Positions 34,139-43,413 of a stretch of 64,000 nt of DNA are shown here, one piece after another. Within the stretch, counting starts at the first letter, position 1; each line of letters starts with the position of its first letter. The DNA comes from Catellatospora paridis (lineage in GTDB: Bacteria; Actinomycetota; Actinomycetes; Mycobacteriales; Micromonosporaceae), in assembly GCF_009720365.1 (NCBI RefSeq), contig NZ_WBZD01000037.1:116821-180820 (forward strand). The letters are read 5' to 3'. The notes under the pieces are model-generated. The model had not been told where the DNA came from and did no database searches. It worked only from the letters and a program-made list of their open reading frames with translations. The position numbers were made by a program, and so were the translations under genes.

Positions 34139-35422
34139 ATGCGACGTATTCTCACCTGCCTGGCGGCGACCGCCCTGGCGGCGACCGCGCTACCCGGCGT
34201 GGCTTCGGCCGAGTCCGGACCGACGACCACGGACGGCACGCCCGCGCTGCGTACCGTCACCGCGAAGTTCGAGACCCCCGCGCTGTACGACGACGAGGCG
34301 GGCGGCGACGCGAACGCGGACGACCCGGCGATCTGGGTGAACGAGCGGGACAGGTCCCGCAGCCGGGTCATCGTCACCGCGAAGAACGGCGGCCTGCACG
34401 TCTACGACCTGCGTGGCCGCGAGACGCAGTCGTTCGCCACGCCGGCGGCGCCGGGCCCGGACGACGAGCCGGGCCGCTTCAACAACGTCGACCTGGTGAC
34501 CGGCTTCCCGCTGCACGGGCGGCTGGTCGACCTCGCCGTGGTCACCGACCGCGGCCGCGACAAGCTGCGCTTCTACCGCATCGACGACGGCGTGCTGACC
34601 GACGTGACCGCGGCTGACGCGCCGTTCGCCTTCAACACGACCCAGCAGGAGGTCAACGAGCAGGCCACCGCGTACGGGCTGGCGACGTTCCGGCAGGGCC
34701 GGGACTTCCTGGCCGTGGCGAGCCGCCGGCACACCCCGGAGCTGGGCATGTTCCGCCTGGTGGCCAAGGGTGCGAAGGTGAGTTACCAGCGGGTCGACAA
34801 GCTGGTGCTGCCGGACACGTTCCGGCTCAAGAGCGGCGGCAGCTGGACGCCGTGCCTGGAGCCGGGCGAGCTGCCGCAGGTCGAGGGCATGACCGTGGAC
34901 CCGGAGCTGGGCGTGCTCTACGCCGCGCAGGAGGACGTCGCGCTGTGGCGGGTCTCCGTCGCCGGCGGGCGGTTCGGCTACACGCCGCGGATGGTCGAGC
35001 GCACCCGGGAGTACGGCGTGCCCGCCGTCTACGACCCGGAGACCGAGGAGTGCACGTTCGACTGGGCGGCCGACCCGGGCGAGGGCGGGCGCATCGACGC
35101 CGACGTCGAGGGCGTGACGATCTTCAAGACCGGCCGGCTCGCCGGCACGCTGGTGGTCTCCTCGCAGGGCGACGACACCTTCTACACGTACGACCGGCTG
35201 ACGCTGCGGCCGCTGGGGCGCTTCGCGGTGGTCGACGGCCGGGTCGACGGCTCGCAGGAGTGCGACGGCGCGGCCGTGGTGAACACCCCGCTGCCCGGTT
35301 TCCCCGGCGGCCTGCTGGTGGTGCACGACGGCCACGAGACCCCGGACGGCGACCGCACCGCGACCAACGTCAAGTTCCTGGACGCAGGCTTCTTGGATCA
35401 GCACCGCCTCAACAGGCGCTGA
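34139..35422 (+). CDS. secreted beta-propeller phytase (3-phytase family)
   Basis: 427 residues with an N-terminal signal peptide (MRRILTCLAATALAATALPG, cleavage near VASA-ES). The six-bladed propeller signatures are present: DANADDPAIWV (calcium site), FNNVDLVTGFPL, ATAYGLATFRQG, QVEGMTVDPELGVLYAAQE, DVEGVTIF, DGSQECDGAAVV, and a C-terminal TNVKFLDAGFL. It releases phosphate from phytate outside the cell using calcium. It is divergent from the methyltransferase gene (58-base gap). No pho-box was identified. Confidence 0.93.
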   Translation: MRRILTCLAATALAATALPGVASAESGPTTTDGTPALRTVTAKFETPALYDDEAGGDANADDPAIWVNERDRSRSRVIVTAKNGGLHVYDLRGRETQSFATPAAPGPDDEPGRFNNVDLVTGFPLHGRLVDLAVVTDRGRDKLRFYRIDDGVLTDVTAADAPFAFNTTQQEVNEQATAYGLATFRQGRDFLAVASRRHTPELGMFRLVAKGAKVSYQRVDKLVLPDTFRLKSGGSWTPCLEPGELPQVEGMTVDPELGVLYAAQEDVALWRVSVAGGRFGYTPRMVERTREYGVPAVYDPETEECTFDWAADPGEGGRIDADVEGVTIFKTGRLAGTLVVSSQGDDTFYTYDRLTLRPLGRFAVVDGRVDGSQECDGAAVVNTPLPGFPGGLLVVHDGHETPDGDRTATNVKFLDAGFLDQHRLNRR

Positions 35423-35440
35423 GCAGCGAGACGGCGGTCA

Positions 35441-35481
35441 CGAAGGGCGCTCCCGGGACGTGGTTCCGGGGGCGCCTTTCG
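35441..35481 (+). terminator. intrinsic terminator after phytase gene
   Basis: CGAAGGGCGC (35441-35450) pairs (one G-U) with GCGCCTTTCG (35472-35481), extended inward by CCCGG/CCGGG, and is followed by TTGT. Confidence 0.75.
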
Positions 35482-35599
35482 TTGTAGGCATGTGAACTTT
35501 CCGCGGCAGTGCGGTTTCGCACAGTCTCTGTCCAGTGATCAGGACACGGGGTCATACTTTCCCCGACCGGTACCCCGAAGAAGAGGACTGGATCAGATC

Positions 35600-36514
35600 A
35601 TGAGTGCTGAGCTCACCATCGGTGTGATCGGCGCCGGCCGGGTCGGCGCGGTCCTCGCCGCCGCCCTGCGTGGCGCGGGACACCGGGTAGTCGCCGCTTC
35701 CGGCGTTTCCGCCGCGGCCAAGCATCGCATCCGCACCCTGCTGCCGGGTGCGCACAATCTTCCCGCCGACGAGGTGGCCCGCGCCGCGACCGATCTGCTG
35801 ATCATCGCGGTGCCCGACGACGCCCTGGCCGGTGTCGTGACCGGCCTGGCCGCCACCGGCGCGCTGCGGCCCGGCCAGGTGGTGGCGCACACGTCCGGCG
35901 CGCACGGGCTGGCCGTGCTGGCCCCCGCCGCGGCGGTCGGCGCCCGCCCGCTGGCCCTGCACCCCGCGATGACCTTCACGGGCACCGCCGCCGACCTGGA
36001 CCGGCTGCCCGGCATCTCGTACGGGATCACCGCCGCCGACGACACCGTGCGTGCGCTGGCCCGGTCGCTCGTCGCCGACCTGGCCGGCAGCCCGGAGTGG
36101 ATCGCCGAGGACCACCGCGCGCTCTACCACGCCGGCCTCGCGCACGGCGCGAACCACCTGGTCACCCTCGTGAACGAGGCGGCCGACCGGCTGCGCGACG
36201 CGGGTGTGCTGAGCCCGGAGAAGGTGCTCGGCCCGCTGCTGACCGCCGCGCTGGAGAACGCGCTGCGGATGGGCGATTCCGCGATCACCGGGCCGGTGTC
36301 GCGCGGTGACGCGGGCACGGTCGCCCGGCACGTGCAGGAGCTGGCCCGCACCGCCCCCGACTCGCTGCCGGCGTACGTCGCGCTGGCCCGCCGCACCGCG
36401 GACCGGGCGATCGCCAACGGGCGGCTGCGCGCGGTCGACGCCGAGCCGCTGCTGGGCGTGCTGGCCGAGCCGGCCGCCGCCGACGCCGGTCAGCTCGGTG
36501 AGGCGGCGAAGTGA
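35600..36514 (+). CDS. Rossmann-fold oxidoreductase, DUF2520 family
   Basis: 304 residues: an N-terminal NAD(P)-binding Rossmann domain ([17 protein letters not shown], GxGxxG), [18 protein letters not shown] and [10 protein letters not shown] typical of the family, and a helical C-terminal domain ([19 protein letters not shown]) like those of ketopantoate and 6-phosphogluconate-type reductases. The gene overlaps panC by 4 bases (GTGA), as in many actinobacteria, so a role in pantothenate synthesis, for example as a ketopantoate reductase-like enzyme, is a reasonable inference but not demonstrated by the sequence. Confidence 0.88.
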   Translation: MSAELTIGVIGAGRVGAVLAAALRGAGHRVVAASGVSAAAKHRIRTLLPGAHNLPADEVARAATDLLIIAVPDDALAGVVTGLAATGALRPGQVVAHTSGAHGLAVLAPAAAVGARPLALHPAMTFTGTAADLDRLPGISYGITAADDTVRALARSLVADLAGSPEWIAEDHRALYHAGLAHGANHLVTLVNEAADRLRDAGVLSPEKVLGPLLTAALENALRMGDSAITGPVSRGDAGTVARHVQELARTAPDSLPAYVALARRTADRAIANGRLRAVDAEPLLGVLAEPAAADAGQLGEAAK

Positions 36515-37365
36515 CCGCCGTCGTACGCACCCGAGAGGAGCTGGCGCGGGCGCGCGCCGCCGCGCAGGGCTCCGTCGCCGTGGTGATGACCATGGGCGCG
36601 CTGCACGAGGGGCACGCCACCCTGCTCCGGGAGGCCCGCAAGCACGCCGACTTCGTGCTCGCCACGATCTTCGTGAACCCGCTGCAGTTCGGCCCGAACG
36701 AGGACCTGGCCCGCTACCCGCGCACCTTCGACGCCGATCTGGCGGTGTGTGCGGCCGAGGGCGTCGACCTGGTCTTCGCGCCGACCCCCGAGGTGATGTA
36801 TCCGCACGGGCAGCCGCAGGTCACCGTGCACCCGGGCCCGCTGGGCGAGGCGCTGGAGGGGGCGGTCCGTCCCGGCCACTTCGCGGGGGTGCTGACCGTG
36901 GTCGGCAAGCTGCTTCGGCTCACCCGCCCGGACCTGGCGTTCTTCGGCGAGAAGGACTACCAGCAGCTGACGCTGATCACGTTGATGGTGCGCGACCTCG
37001 AACTCGGGGTGGAGATCGTCGGCGTGCCGACGGTCCGCGGGCCGGACGGCCTGGCGCTGTCCAGCCGCAACCGCTACCTGAGCGAAACCGAACGGGAGAC
37101 GGCGCTCGCGCTGTCCCGAGGACTGCGGGCCGGAGCCGCCCGGCGGGAGGCCGCGGCGGTGCTGGCCGCCGCGCGGGCCGAGCTGGCCGGCGTGGACGTG
37201 GACTACCTGGCCCTGCGGGGGACCGACCTGAGCGAGGACCCGGGACCGGGCGAGGCGCGGCTGCTGGTCGCGGCCCGCGTCGGAGCCACCCGGCTGATCG
37301 ACAACCTGCCCGTCCACCTGGACACCGACGGGGCCGCCACGAAGACCGAGGGAGAATCGGCCTGA
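36511..37365 (+). CDS. panC: pantothenate synthetase
   Basis: 284 residues. Condenses pantoate and beta-alanine with ATP. Motifs: [17 protein letters not shown] (HIGH-like ATP site), [43 protein letters not shown] and SSRNRYLS (KMSKS-like). The GTG start overlaps the upstream stop, and its stop overlaps panD by one base. The C-terminal extension is Ala/Glu-rich. Confidence 0.97.
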   Translation: MTAVVRTREELARARAAAQGSVAVVMTMGALHEGHATLLREARKHADFVLATIFVNPLQFGPNEDLARYPRTFDADLAVCAAEGVDLVFAPTPEVMYPHGQPQVTVHPGPLGEALEGAVRPGHFAGVLTVVGKLLRLTRPDLAFFGEKDYQQLTLITLMVRDLELGVEIVGVPTVRGPDGLALSSRNRYLSETERETALALSRGLRAGAARREAAAVLAAARAELAGVDVDYLALRGTDLSEDPGPGEARLLVAARVGATRLIDNLPVHLDTDGAATKTEGESA

Positions 37366-37793
37366 TGTTCCTGCGCACCATGTTCAAGTCCAAGATCCAC
37401 CGGGCTACGGTGACCCAGGCCGACCTGCACTACGTCGGCTCGGTCACCATCGACGAGGACCTCATGGACGCCGCCGACCTGCTGGCCGGCGAGCAGGTCG
37501 CGATCGTGGACATCACCAACGGGGCCCGGCTGGAGACCTACGTCATCCCGGGCGAGCGCGGCACCGGCGTGATCGGCATCAACGGCGCGGCGGCGCACCT
37601 GGTCAAGCCCGGCGACCTGGTCATCCTGATCTCGTACGCGCAGGCCGACGAGGCCACCGCCCGCTCGTACACCCCGCGGGTGGTGCATGTGGACGCCGAC
37701 AACCGGATCATCTCGCTCGGCGCCGACCCGGCCGAAGCCGTCCCGGGCATGGTCGGCGACGTCGTCCGTGGCGACCTGACGCTGAGCCGTTAG
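37365..37793 (+). CDS. panD: aspartate 1-decarboxylase proenzyme
   Basis: 142 residues. Makes beta-alanine from aspartate for pantothenate. Self-cleavage occurs at the Gly25-Ser26 bond in HYVGSVTID, giving the pyruvoyl cofactor. Other family segments are [27 protein letters not shown] and LVILISYAQ. It is in operon with panC (TGATG). Confidence 0.97.
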   Translation: MFLRTMFKSKIHRATVTQADLHYVGSVTIDEDLMDAADLLAGEQVAIVDITNGARLETYVIPGERGTGVIGINGAAAHLVKPGDLVILISYAQADEATARSYTPRVVHVDADNRIISLGADPAEAVPGMVGDVVRGDLTLSR

Positions 37794-37886
37794 GCCGATC
37801 CTCGGCGCAACAAGATCGCGGTGCCACGCGGTGGCGGCGAAGTTCGTCGGCGTCAGCTCAAGGGCAAGGGCATCCCCTACTTCTAG
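37794..37886 (+). pseudogene. remnant: C-terminal tail of a septum-formation-type lipoprotein (fragment 1)
   Basis: Directly after panD, a frame ends in QLKGKGIPYF-stop, matching the tail form of the two lipoprotein genes just downstream (KGTAGKGIPS-stop and AGTKGLPINYA-stop). No start or upstream domain remains. Similarity is short, so the assignment rests on the tail motif and position. Confidence 0.5.
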
Positions 37887-37988
37887 GCGTACGCGGACCG
37901 GCCGGCCCCGTTCGCCGGGGTCTCCGGCGGCAAGACCATGAAGAAGCCGGCCGAGGGGACCACAGGCCAGGGCGTTCCGGGCTGGTAG
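37887..37988 (+). pseudogene. remnant: C-terminal tail of a septum-formation-type lipoprotein (fragment 2)
   Basis: In the same frame after the fragment 1 stop: SGGKTMKKPAEGTTGQGVPGW-type tail followed by TAG. It aligns with LETKKMTGSAKGTAGKGIPS of the next intact gene (K-K spacing, GT-x-G-K/Q-G-I/V-P). It appears to be the end of a decayed paralog. Confidence 0.5.
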
Positions 37989-38067
37989 AAGGCCGACAGC
38001 ACCGCTGTCGCGGTCGCCTCCTGTCGGTTAGGCTCCCGGGCGGGCCGGGGTCTGGGAGGGGCGACAC

Positions 38068-38967
38068 ATGGCATGGAGGCGGTTGATCGCCGCCAGTGCG
38101 GCCGTCTGCGCACTGGCAGCGCCGTTGGCGCTGGCCGGCTGCACCTCAGCGGTGCCCGGTGTGGACGGCAAGCTCGCCGACGACTGGGCGGCCCTGCCCG
38201 CGGCGCAGGTGTTCGTCCCCGGCGCCGAGGTCTGCCATGAGAAGGCGTACGAGCAGACCGGCCGCGCCACCGCGTACCGGCCGGTCGACTGCGAGTCGGA
38301 GCACTACGGCGAGACGGTCTACGTCGGCACGCTCGCCGGCGCCGTCGCCACGGCGGGCACCCCGCCGGAGGCGGACGACGCGCTGCTCGCGGGCGCGTTC
38401 GCCGAGTGCGACGAGCGGGCCACCGCGTTCGTCGGCCGGCAGTGGCGCGACGGCCGGCTGACCCTCGACCTGACGCTGCCCTCGGCCGCGGCCTGGCAGG
38501 GCGGCGCCCGGTGGTACCGCTGCGAGCTGAACGAGCTGACCACGGTCACCGACAAGGCCGACTGGGTGCGCCGCAGCGGCAGCCTGCGCGGCTCGCTCGC
38601 ACCGGGGCTGCTGCTCACCTGCTTCGCCGAGAGCGGCAAGAACGGCTCGGTGGACACCATGCCGGAGACCGACTGCGCCAAGTCGCACAACGCCGAGTAC
38701 GTGGGCACGTTCACCGCCGTGGCCACCCGCAAGTACCCGGTGAGCGAGGCGGACTGGGACTACTTCCACGACAACTGCCGCAAGGCGATGGCCGCGTTCA
38801 TCGGGGTCAGCGTGAGCGCCACCAGCAAGTACGGCGTTATCTCGTGGCCGTACAGCAAGGCCACCTGGGCCGGCGGCGACCGCGGCGTGCGCTGCTACCT
38901 GTGGCTGGAGACGAAGAAGATGACCGGCTCGGCCAAGGGCACCGCCGGCAAGGGCATCCCGAGCTGA
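38068..38967 (+). CDS. septum-formation family lipoprotein, paralog 1
   Basis: 299 residues. A lipoprotein signal peptide with lipobox LALAGC (Cys about 26) anchors it on the outer face of the membrane. Two similar halves each carry Cys pairs (ARWYRCELNEL ... NCRKAM ... VRCYLW), consistent with the actinobacterial 'septum formation' domain. The second gene at 39057 has the same length and motif order. Function in division or envelope is assumed from the family name only. The tail KGTAGKGIPS is shared with two upstream remnants. Confidence 0.85.
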   Translation: MAWRRLIAASAAVCALAAPLALAGCTSAVPGVDGKLADDWAALPAAQVFVPGAEVCHEKAYEQTGRATAYRPVDCESEHYGETVYVGTLAGAVATAGTPPEADDALLAGAFAECDERATAFVGRQWRDGRLTLDLTLPSAAAWQGGARWYRCELNELTTVTDKADWVRRSGSLRGSLAPGLLLTCFAESGKNGSVDTMPETDCAKSHNAEYVGTFTAVATRKYPVSEADWDYFHDNCRKAMAAFIGVSVSATSKYGVISWPYSKATWAGGDRGVRCYLWLETKKMTGSAKGTAGKGIPS

Positions 38968-39056
38968 TCCGCTGACCCGACCAGGCGTCGCCGCATGTTG
39001 GCGGGCATGAAATATGCTCCCCATTCATGTTCGGCGAGGCTTGGGGAGGGCAACTG

Positions 39057-39953
39057 ATGCGTGAGGTGATCGGCCGTAGGGTCGCGGGGGTCGTGCTGGT
39101 CGCGGCAGCCCTGCTGGCCACGTCGGCCTGCGGGGGACAGCTGCCGCCGGGGGCGGACGGCGACCTCACCAATCAGTGGACGGCCATGGCCGAGCCCACG
39201 AGCTGGCGTCCCGACGAGGCGATATGCGCCGACAGCTTCCGCGACGTCAGCTATCGCTCGTCGTACAAGCCGGTGTCGTGTGACCAGAACCACACCTACG
39301 AGACGGTCGCCGTGGCCGACTTCGCCGGCGAGGCCGCGTCGCGCACCACGCCGCCGTCGGAGGGCTCGCCCGACCTGCGCGCCGCATGGGCGGACTGCGA
39401 CAAGAAGGTCACCGCCCACCTCGGCGGGGACTGGCGTGCCGGCTCGGTGTGGTTCGGCGTCTCGCTGCCGTCGCCGGCCGGCTGGGACGGTGGCGCGCGC
39501 TGGTACCGCTGCGAGCTGACCGCGCTGGACGGACAGTACGGCGACCCGGTGTCGCGCACCGCTTCGCTCAAGGGCGAGTTCGCCAACGCGGCGTCGCCAC
39601 TGAAGCTCGGCTGCTACCAGTACGGCTCGGAGCTGGTGGCGATCGCCTGTAACAAGAGCCACAACGCGGAGTTCGTGGGCGTGTGGAACGCGGGCAGCAC
39701 CGCCTTCAGCAGCCTCAAGGACATGAACACCAAGATCGCCAAGGCATGCCGCGGCGTCATCGCCGGCTTCGCGAAGGTGCCGAACGACGGCAACATCAAC
39801 TACCGCACCGGTGTGGTGTGGAACTGGCCGTCGCAGGCGGACTGGGAGGCCGGCGACCACGGGGTGCGCTGCCACCTGTGGCTGAGCAAGAAGAAGGTCA
39901 CCAAGTCCCTGCGCGGCGCCGGCACCAAGGGCCTGCCGATCAACTACGCCTGA
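39057..39953 (+). CDS. septum-formation family lipoprotein, paralog 2
   Basis: 298 residues, lipobox LATSAC (Cys about 25). It shares with paralog 1 the segments ARWYRCEL, CxKSHNAE(F/Y)VG, a W-P-x-x-A-x-W motif, GVRC(H/Y)LWL and a KKxTxS tail. ATG 39057 was chosen over 39027 because GGGGAGGG lies 7 bases upstream. It is followed by a strong terminator. It probably arose by tandem duplication with paralog 1. Confidence 0.87.
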   Translation: MREVIGRRVAGVVLVAAALLATSACGGQLPPGADGDLTNQWTAMAEPTSWRPDEAICADSFRDVSYRSSYKPVSCDQNHTYETVAVADFAGEAASRTTPPSEGSPDLRAAWADCDKKVTAHLGGDWRAGSVWFGVSLPSPAGWDGGARWYRCELTALDGQYGDPVSRTASLKGEFANAASPLKLGCYQYGSELVAIACNKSHNAEFVGVWNAGSTAFSSLKDMNTKIAKACRGVIAGFAKVPNDGNINYRTGVVWNWPSQADWEAGDHGVRCHLWLSKKKVTKSLRGAGTKGLPINYA

Positions 39954-39957
39954 CGCT

Positions 39958-39996
39958 CCCTCACCGTCCCCCGGCCGCGCCGGGGGACGGTGAGGG
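39958..39996 (+). terminator. strong intrinsic hairpin after lipoprotein paralog 2
   Basis: CCCTCACCGTCCCCCGGC (39958-39975) pairs perfectly with GCCGGGGGACGGTGAGGG (39979-39996), an 18-bp stem with a 3-base loop, then GTGT. Confidence 0.85.
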
Positions 39997-40044
39997 GTGT
40001 CACGTGGTCCCGGGGGTGAACGCCGGGCCTCGGCGCGGTTGACT

Positions 40045-41763
40045 GTGCTGGTGCGCAAGGCGTTGACAGTCCCGGTCGAGCTACCGGTTTTGCCCCGGGC
40101 GTTGCCCGCGCGGCCCGCGAGCTGGTTCGAACCGACCGACGTGGTCGTGATCGGGTCCGGCATCGCCGGCCTGACCGCGGCACTGCACCTGCGTGAGGCA
40201 GGCCTGCACGTCACCGTGGTCACCAAGGTCAATATCGATGACGGCTCCACCCGGTGGGCGCAGGGCGGCATCGCGGCCGTGCTGGACCCGCTGGACACTC
40301 CCGCCGCCCATGCCCGCGACACGCTGGTCGCCGGCGTCGGCCTGTGCGACCCGGCGGCGGTGGACGTGCTGGTCAGCGAGGGGCCTACCCGGGTCCGCGA
40401 GCTGATCAAGATGGGCGCGGAGTTCGATCGCCACCCGGACGGCTCGCTGATGCTCACCCGCGAGGGCGGGCACCACGCCAACCGCATCGTGCACGCGGGC
40501 GGCGACGCGACCGGCGCCGAGGTGCAGCGGGCGCTGCACGCCGCGGTGAACCGCGACCCGTGGATCCGCCTCGTGGAGCACGCGCTGGTGCTGGACCTGC
40601 TGCGCGACGCCGACGGCCGGGCCTGCGGGGTCACCCTGCACGTGCTCGGCGAGGGCACCGAGGACGGGGTCGGGGCCGTGCTTGCCCGCGCCGTGGTGCT
40701 GGCCACCGGCGGCCTCGGACAGATCTTCGCGGCCACCACCAACCCGATCGTGTCCACCGGCGACGGCGTCGCGCTGGCGCTGCGGGCCGGCGCGGACGTC
40801 ACCGACCTCGAGTTCGTGCAGTTCCACCCGACCTCGCTCTACCTGCCGAACAACCGCACCGCGCAGCAGCCGCTGGTCAGCGAGGCGCTGCGGGGTGAGG
40901 GCGCCTACCTGGTCGACGGGGACGGCAAGCGGTTCATGGTCGGGCAGCACGAGCTGGCCGAGCTCGCCCCCCGCGACGTGGTCGCCAAGGGCATCCACCG
41001 GCAGATGCTGGCCTCGGGCACCGATCACGTCTTCCTGGACGCCCGGCACGTGCCCGACCTGGCCCACCGCTTCCCGACGATCACGGCGTACTGCCTGGCC
41101 GCCGGCGTGGACCCCACGGTGGACCTGATCCCGGTGGCCCCGGCCGCGCACTACGCGTCCGGCGGGGTCCGCACCGACCTGGACGGCCGCACCAGCATCC
41201 CCGGCCTGTACGCCTGCGGCGAGGTCGCCTGCACCGGCGTGCACGGCGCCAACCGCCTGGCCTCGAACTCGCTGCTGGAAGGGCTGGTCTTCGCCCGCCG
41301 CATCGCCGCCGACATCACCCGTGACCTGCCCCCGCAGACCGACCCGGTGCTCGCCGACGCCGACCCGGCGGACCTGCCCGAGGGCGGCCTGGCCTGGACG
41401 CCGCAGGGCCTGGTCGCCGCGGCCGAGCCGCCGGTGGACCTGGCCGCGCGGCGGCGGGAGCTGCAGCGGGCGATGACCCGTGGCGCGGGCGTGCTGCGCA
41501 GCGCCGAGACGCTGGCCGAGACTGCGCGGGTGCTGCGCGAGGTCGGCACCCCGCCGCTGCCGGGGCGCACCGCGGGCTGGGAGTTCGCGAACCTGCTCAC
41601 CGTGGCGAGCGCGCTGGTCGCGTCGGCTTCCCTGCGCGCCGAGACGCGCGGGTGCCACTGGCGCGAGGATCATGCAGAGGCGGACGACGGCTGGCGGGGG
41701 CACCTGTTCCCCGGCCTGGCCGCGGACGGCACGACGACCGGGACGTGGGAGGCGATGGCGTGA
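40045..41763 (+). CDS. nadB: L-aspartate oxidase
   Basis: 572 residues from GTG 40045. Oxidises aspartate to iminoaspartate in NAD synthesis. The FAD-binding motif VVVIGSGIAGLTAAL lies near residue 34; STRWAQGGIAAVL, HHANRIVHAGGDATGAE, EFVQFHPTSLY, HYASGGVRTD (catalytic region) and GANRLASNSLLEGLVFARR are typical. The start is uncertain: TTG 40039, GTG 40045 and GTG 40051 are all in frame and no clear ribosome site exists. It overlaps nadC by 4 bases (GTGA). nadA is not in this window. Confidence 0.95.
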   Translation: MLVRKALTVPVELPVLPRALPARPASWFEPTDVVVIGSGIAGLTAALHLREAGLHVTVVTKVNIDDGSTRWAQGGIAAVLDPLDTPAAHARDTLVAGVGLCDPAAVDVLVSEGPTRVRELIKMGAEFDRHPDGSLMLTREGGHHANRIVHAGGDATGAEVQRALHAAVNRDPWIRLVEHALVLDLLRDADGRACGVTLHVLGEGTEDGVGAVLARAVVLATGGLGQIFAATTNPIVSTGDGVALALRAGADVTDLEFVQFHPTSLYLPNNRTAQQPLVSEALRGEGAYLVDGDGKRFMVGQHELAELAPRDVVAKGIHRQMLASGTDHVFLDARHVPDLAHRFPTITAYCLAAGVDPTVDLIPVAPAAHYASGGVRTDLDGRTSIPGLYACGEVACTGVHGANRLASNSLLEGLVFARRIAADITRDLPPQTDPVLADADPADLPEGGLAWTPQGLVAAAEPPVDLAARRRELQRAMTRGAGVLRSAETLAETARVLREVGTPPLPGRTAGWEFANLLTVASALVASASLRAETRGCHWREDHAEADDGWRGHLFPGLAADGTTTGTWEAMA

Positions 41764-42641
41764 GGGACACGACGCAGGCGCAGCTGCTCAAGGCGGGGCT
41801 CGACCCGGACGAGGTGCAGCGCATCGTGGCCAACGCGCTGCGCGAGGACCTCGGGCCGGACCGGCTCGACGTGACCAGCGTGGCGACCATCCCGGAGACC
41901 CAGGTCGACACCGCGGACCTGATCGCCCGGGAGGCGGGCGTGGTCGCCGGGCTGGCCGTGGCGGAGCTGGTGTTCGAGCTGGCCGGGCCCGGCGCGGAGG
42001 TGACCGTGCACGCGCACGACGGTGACCCGGTGGCGCGCGGCGACGTGCTGGCCACGGTCACCGGGCCGACCCGCACCCTGCTGTCGGCCGAGCGCACCGC
42101 GCTCAACCTGCTCTGCCGCATGTCCGGGGTGGCCACGCACACCCGCCGCTGGGTGGAGCAGCTCGCCGGCACCAAGGCGCTGGTGCTGGACACCCGCAAG
42201 ACCACCCCCGGCCTGCGGCCGCTGGAGAAGTACGCGGTGCGCGCGGCGGGTGGCACGAACAAGCGCATGGGGCTCTACGACGTCGCCATGATCAAGGACA
42301 ATCACAAGCTCGCGGCGGGCTCCATCACCGCGGCGTACGACCTGGTCCGGGCGAACTTCCCGGAGGTCGTGGTGCAGGTCGAGGTGACCACGCTGGCCGA
42401 GGCGCAGGAGGCCGTGGCGGCCGGGGCGACGTTCCTGCTCTGCGACAACATGTCTCCGCAGCTGCTGCGCGAGGTCGTGGCGGCCGTCGGCGACCGGGCG
42501 GAGCTGGAGGCCACCGGTGGGCTGACGCTGCAGGTCGCCGCCGAGTACGCGGCCACCGGCGTCGACTACCTCTCGGTGGGGGCGCTTACCCACTCGTCGC
42601 CTATCGTGGACATCGCCTTGGACCTCCGAGCGCGGAAGTAG
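41760..42641 (+). CDS. nadC: nicotinate-nucleotide pyrophosphorylase (quinolinate phosphoribosyltransferase)
   Basis: 293 residues. Converts quinolinate and PRPP to nicotinate mononucleotide. Motifs: ALREDLGPDRLDVTS, NLLCRMSGVATHT, DTRKTTPGLRPLEKYAVRAGG-like segment (with RAAGGTNKRMGLYD), IKDNHK and CDNMSPQ. The GTG start overlaps the nadB stop. It is followed closely by coaX. Confidence 0.97.
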   Translation: MRDTTQAQLLKAGLDPDEVQRIVANALREDLGPDRLDVTSVATIPETQVDTADLIAREAGVVAGLAVAELVFELAGPGAEVTVHAHDGDPVARGDVLATVTGPTRTLLSAERTALNLLCRMSGVATHTRRWVEQLAGTKALVLDTRKTTPGLRPLEKYAVRAAGGTNKRMGLYDVAMIKDNHKLAAGSITAAYDLVRANFPEVVVQVEVTTLAEAQEAVAAGATFLLCDNMSPQLLREVVAAVGDRAELEATGGLTLQVAAEYAATGVDYLSVGALTHSSPIVDIALDLRARK

Positions 42642-42648
42642 ACGTCGG

Positions 42649-43413
42649 GTGCTGCTCTGTATCGACATCGGTAACACCAACACGGTGCTCGCCACCTTCG
42701 AGGGCGACAAGATCGTGCACTCGTGGCGGGTGAAGACGGATGCCCGCAACACCGCCGACGAGCTCGGCCTGATGTTCCGCGGTCTGCTGGCCGGGGACAA
42801 CGTCGAGATCACCGGAGTCGCGGCCTGCTCGACGGTGCCCGCCGCGCTGCGCTCGCTGCGCACCATGCTGGGCCGCTACTACGCGGGGCTGCCCGCGGTG
42901 GTGGTGGAGCCGGGCGTGAAGACGGGCGTGCAGCTCGCCATCGACAACCCGAAGGAGGTGGGCGCCGACCGCGTGGTCAACACGCTGGCGGCGCACACCC
43001 TCTACGGCGGGCCGGCCATCGTGGTCGACTTCGGCACCACCACCAACTTCGACGTGATCAGCGCCCGGGGCGAATTCCTGGGCGGCGCGTTCGCCCCGGG
43101 CATCGAGATCTCCTTCGACGCGCTGGCGGCCCGCGCCGCCCAGCTGCGCAAGGTCGAGCCCGCCCAGCCCCGCTCGGTGATCGGGAAGAACACCGTCGAG
43201 TGCCTGCAGGCCGGTATGTACTTCGGCTTCGCCGGCCAGGTCGACCGCATCGTCGAGCGGATGATCGAGGAGCTGGGCGGGGTGACCGCGGTCATCGCCA
43301 CGGGCGGCCTCGCGCCGGTGGTGATGGCCGAGTGCCGCACCATCACCCATCACGAACCGATGATCACCCTGATCGGCCTGCGCATGGTGTACGAGCGCAA
43401 CGTCAGCGCCTGA
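42649..43413 (+). CDS. coaX: type III pantothenate kinase
   Basis: 254 residues. Phosphorylates pantothenate, the first step of CoA synthesis. Motifs: LLCIDIGNTNTVLATF (ASKHA phosphate-binding loop), VGADRVVNTLAAH, VVDFGTTTNFDVIS and GAFAPGIEIS. The GTG start lies 7 bases after nadC stops, so they are cotranscribed. This links the pantothenate and NAD genes to CoA assembly. Confidence 0.97.
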   Translation: MLLCIDIGNTNTVLATFEGDKIVHSWRVKTDARNTADELGLMFRGLLAGDNVEITGVAACSTVPAALRSLRTMLGRYYAGLPAVVVEPGVKTGVQLAIDNPKEVGADRVVNTLAAHTLYGGPAIVVDFGTTTNFDVISARGEFLGGAFAPGIEISFDALAARAAQLRKVEPAQPRSVIGKNTVECLQAGMYFGFAGQVDRIVERMIEELGGVTAVIATGGLAPVVMAECRTITHHEPMITLIGLRMVYERNVSA

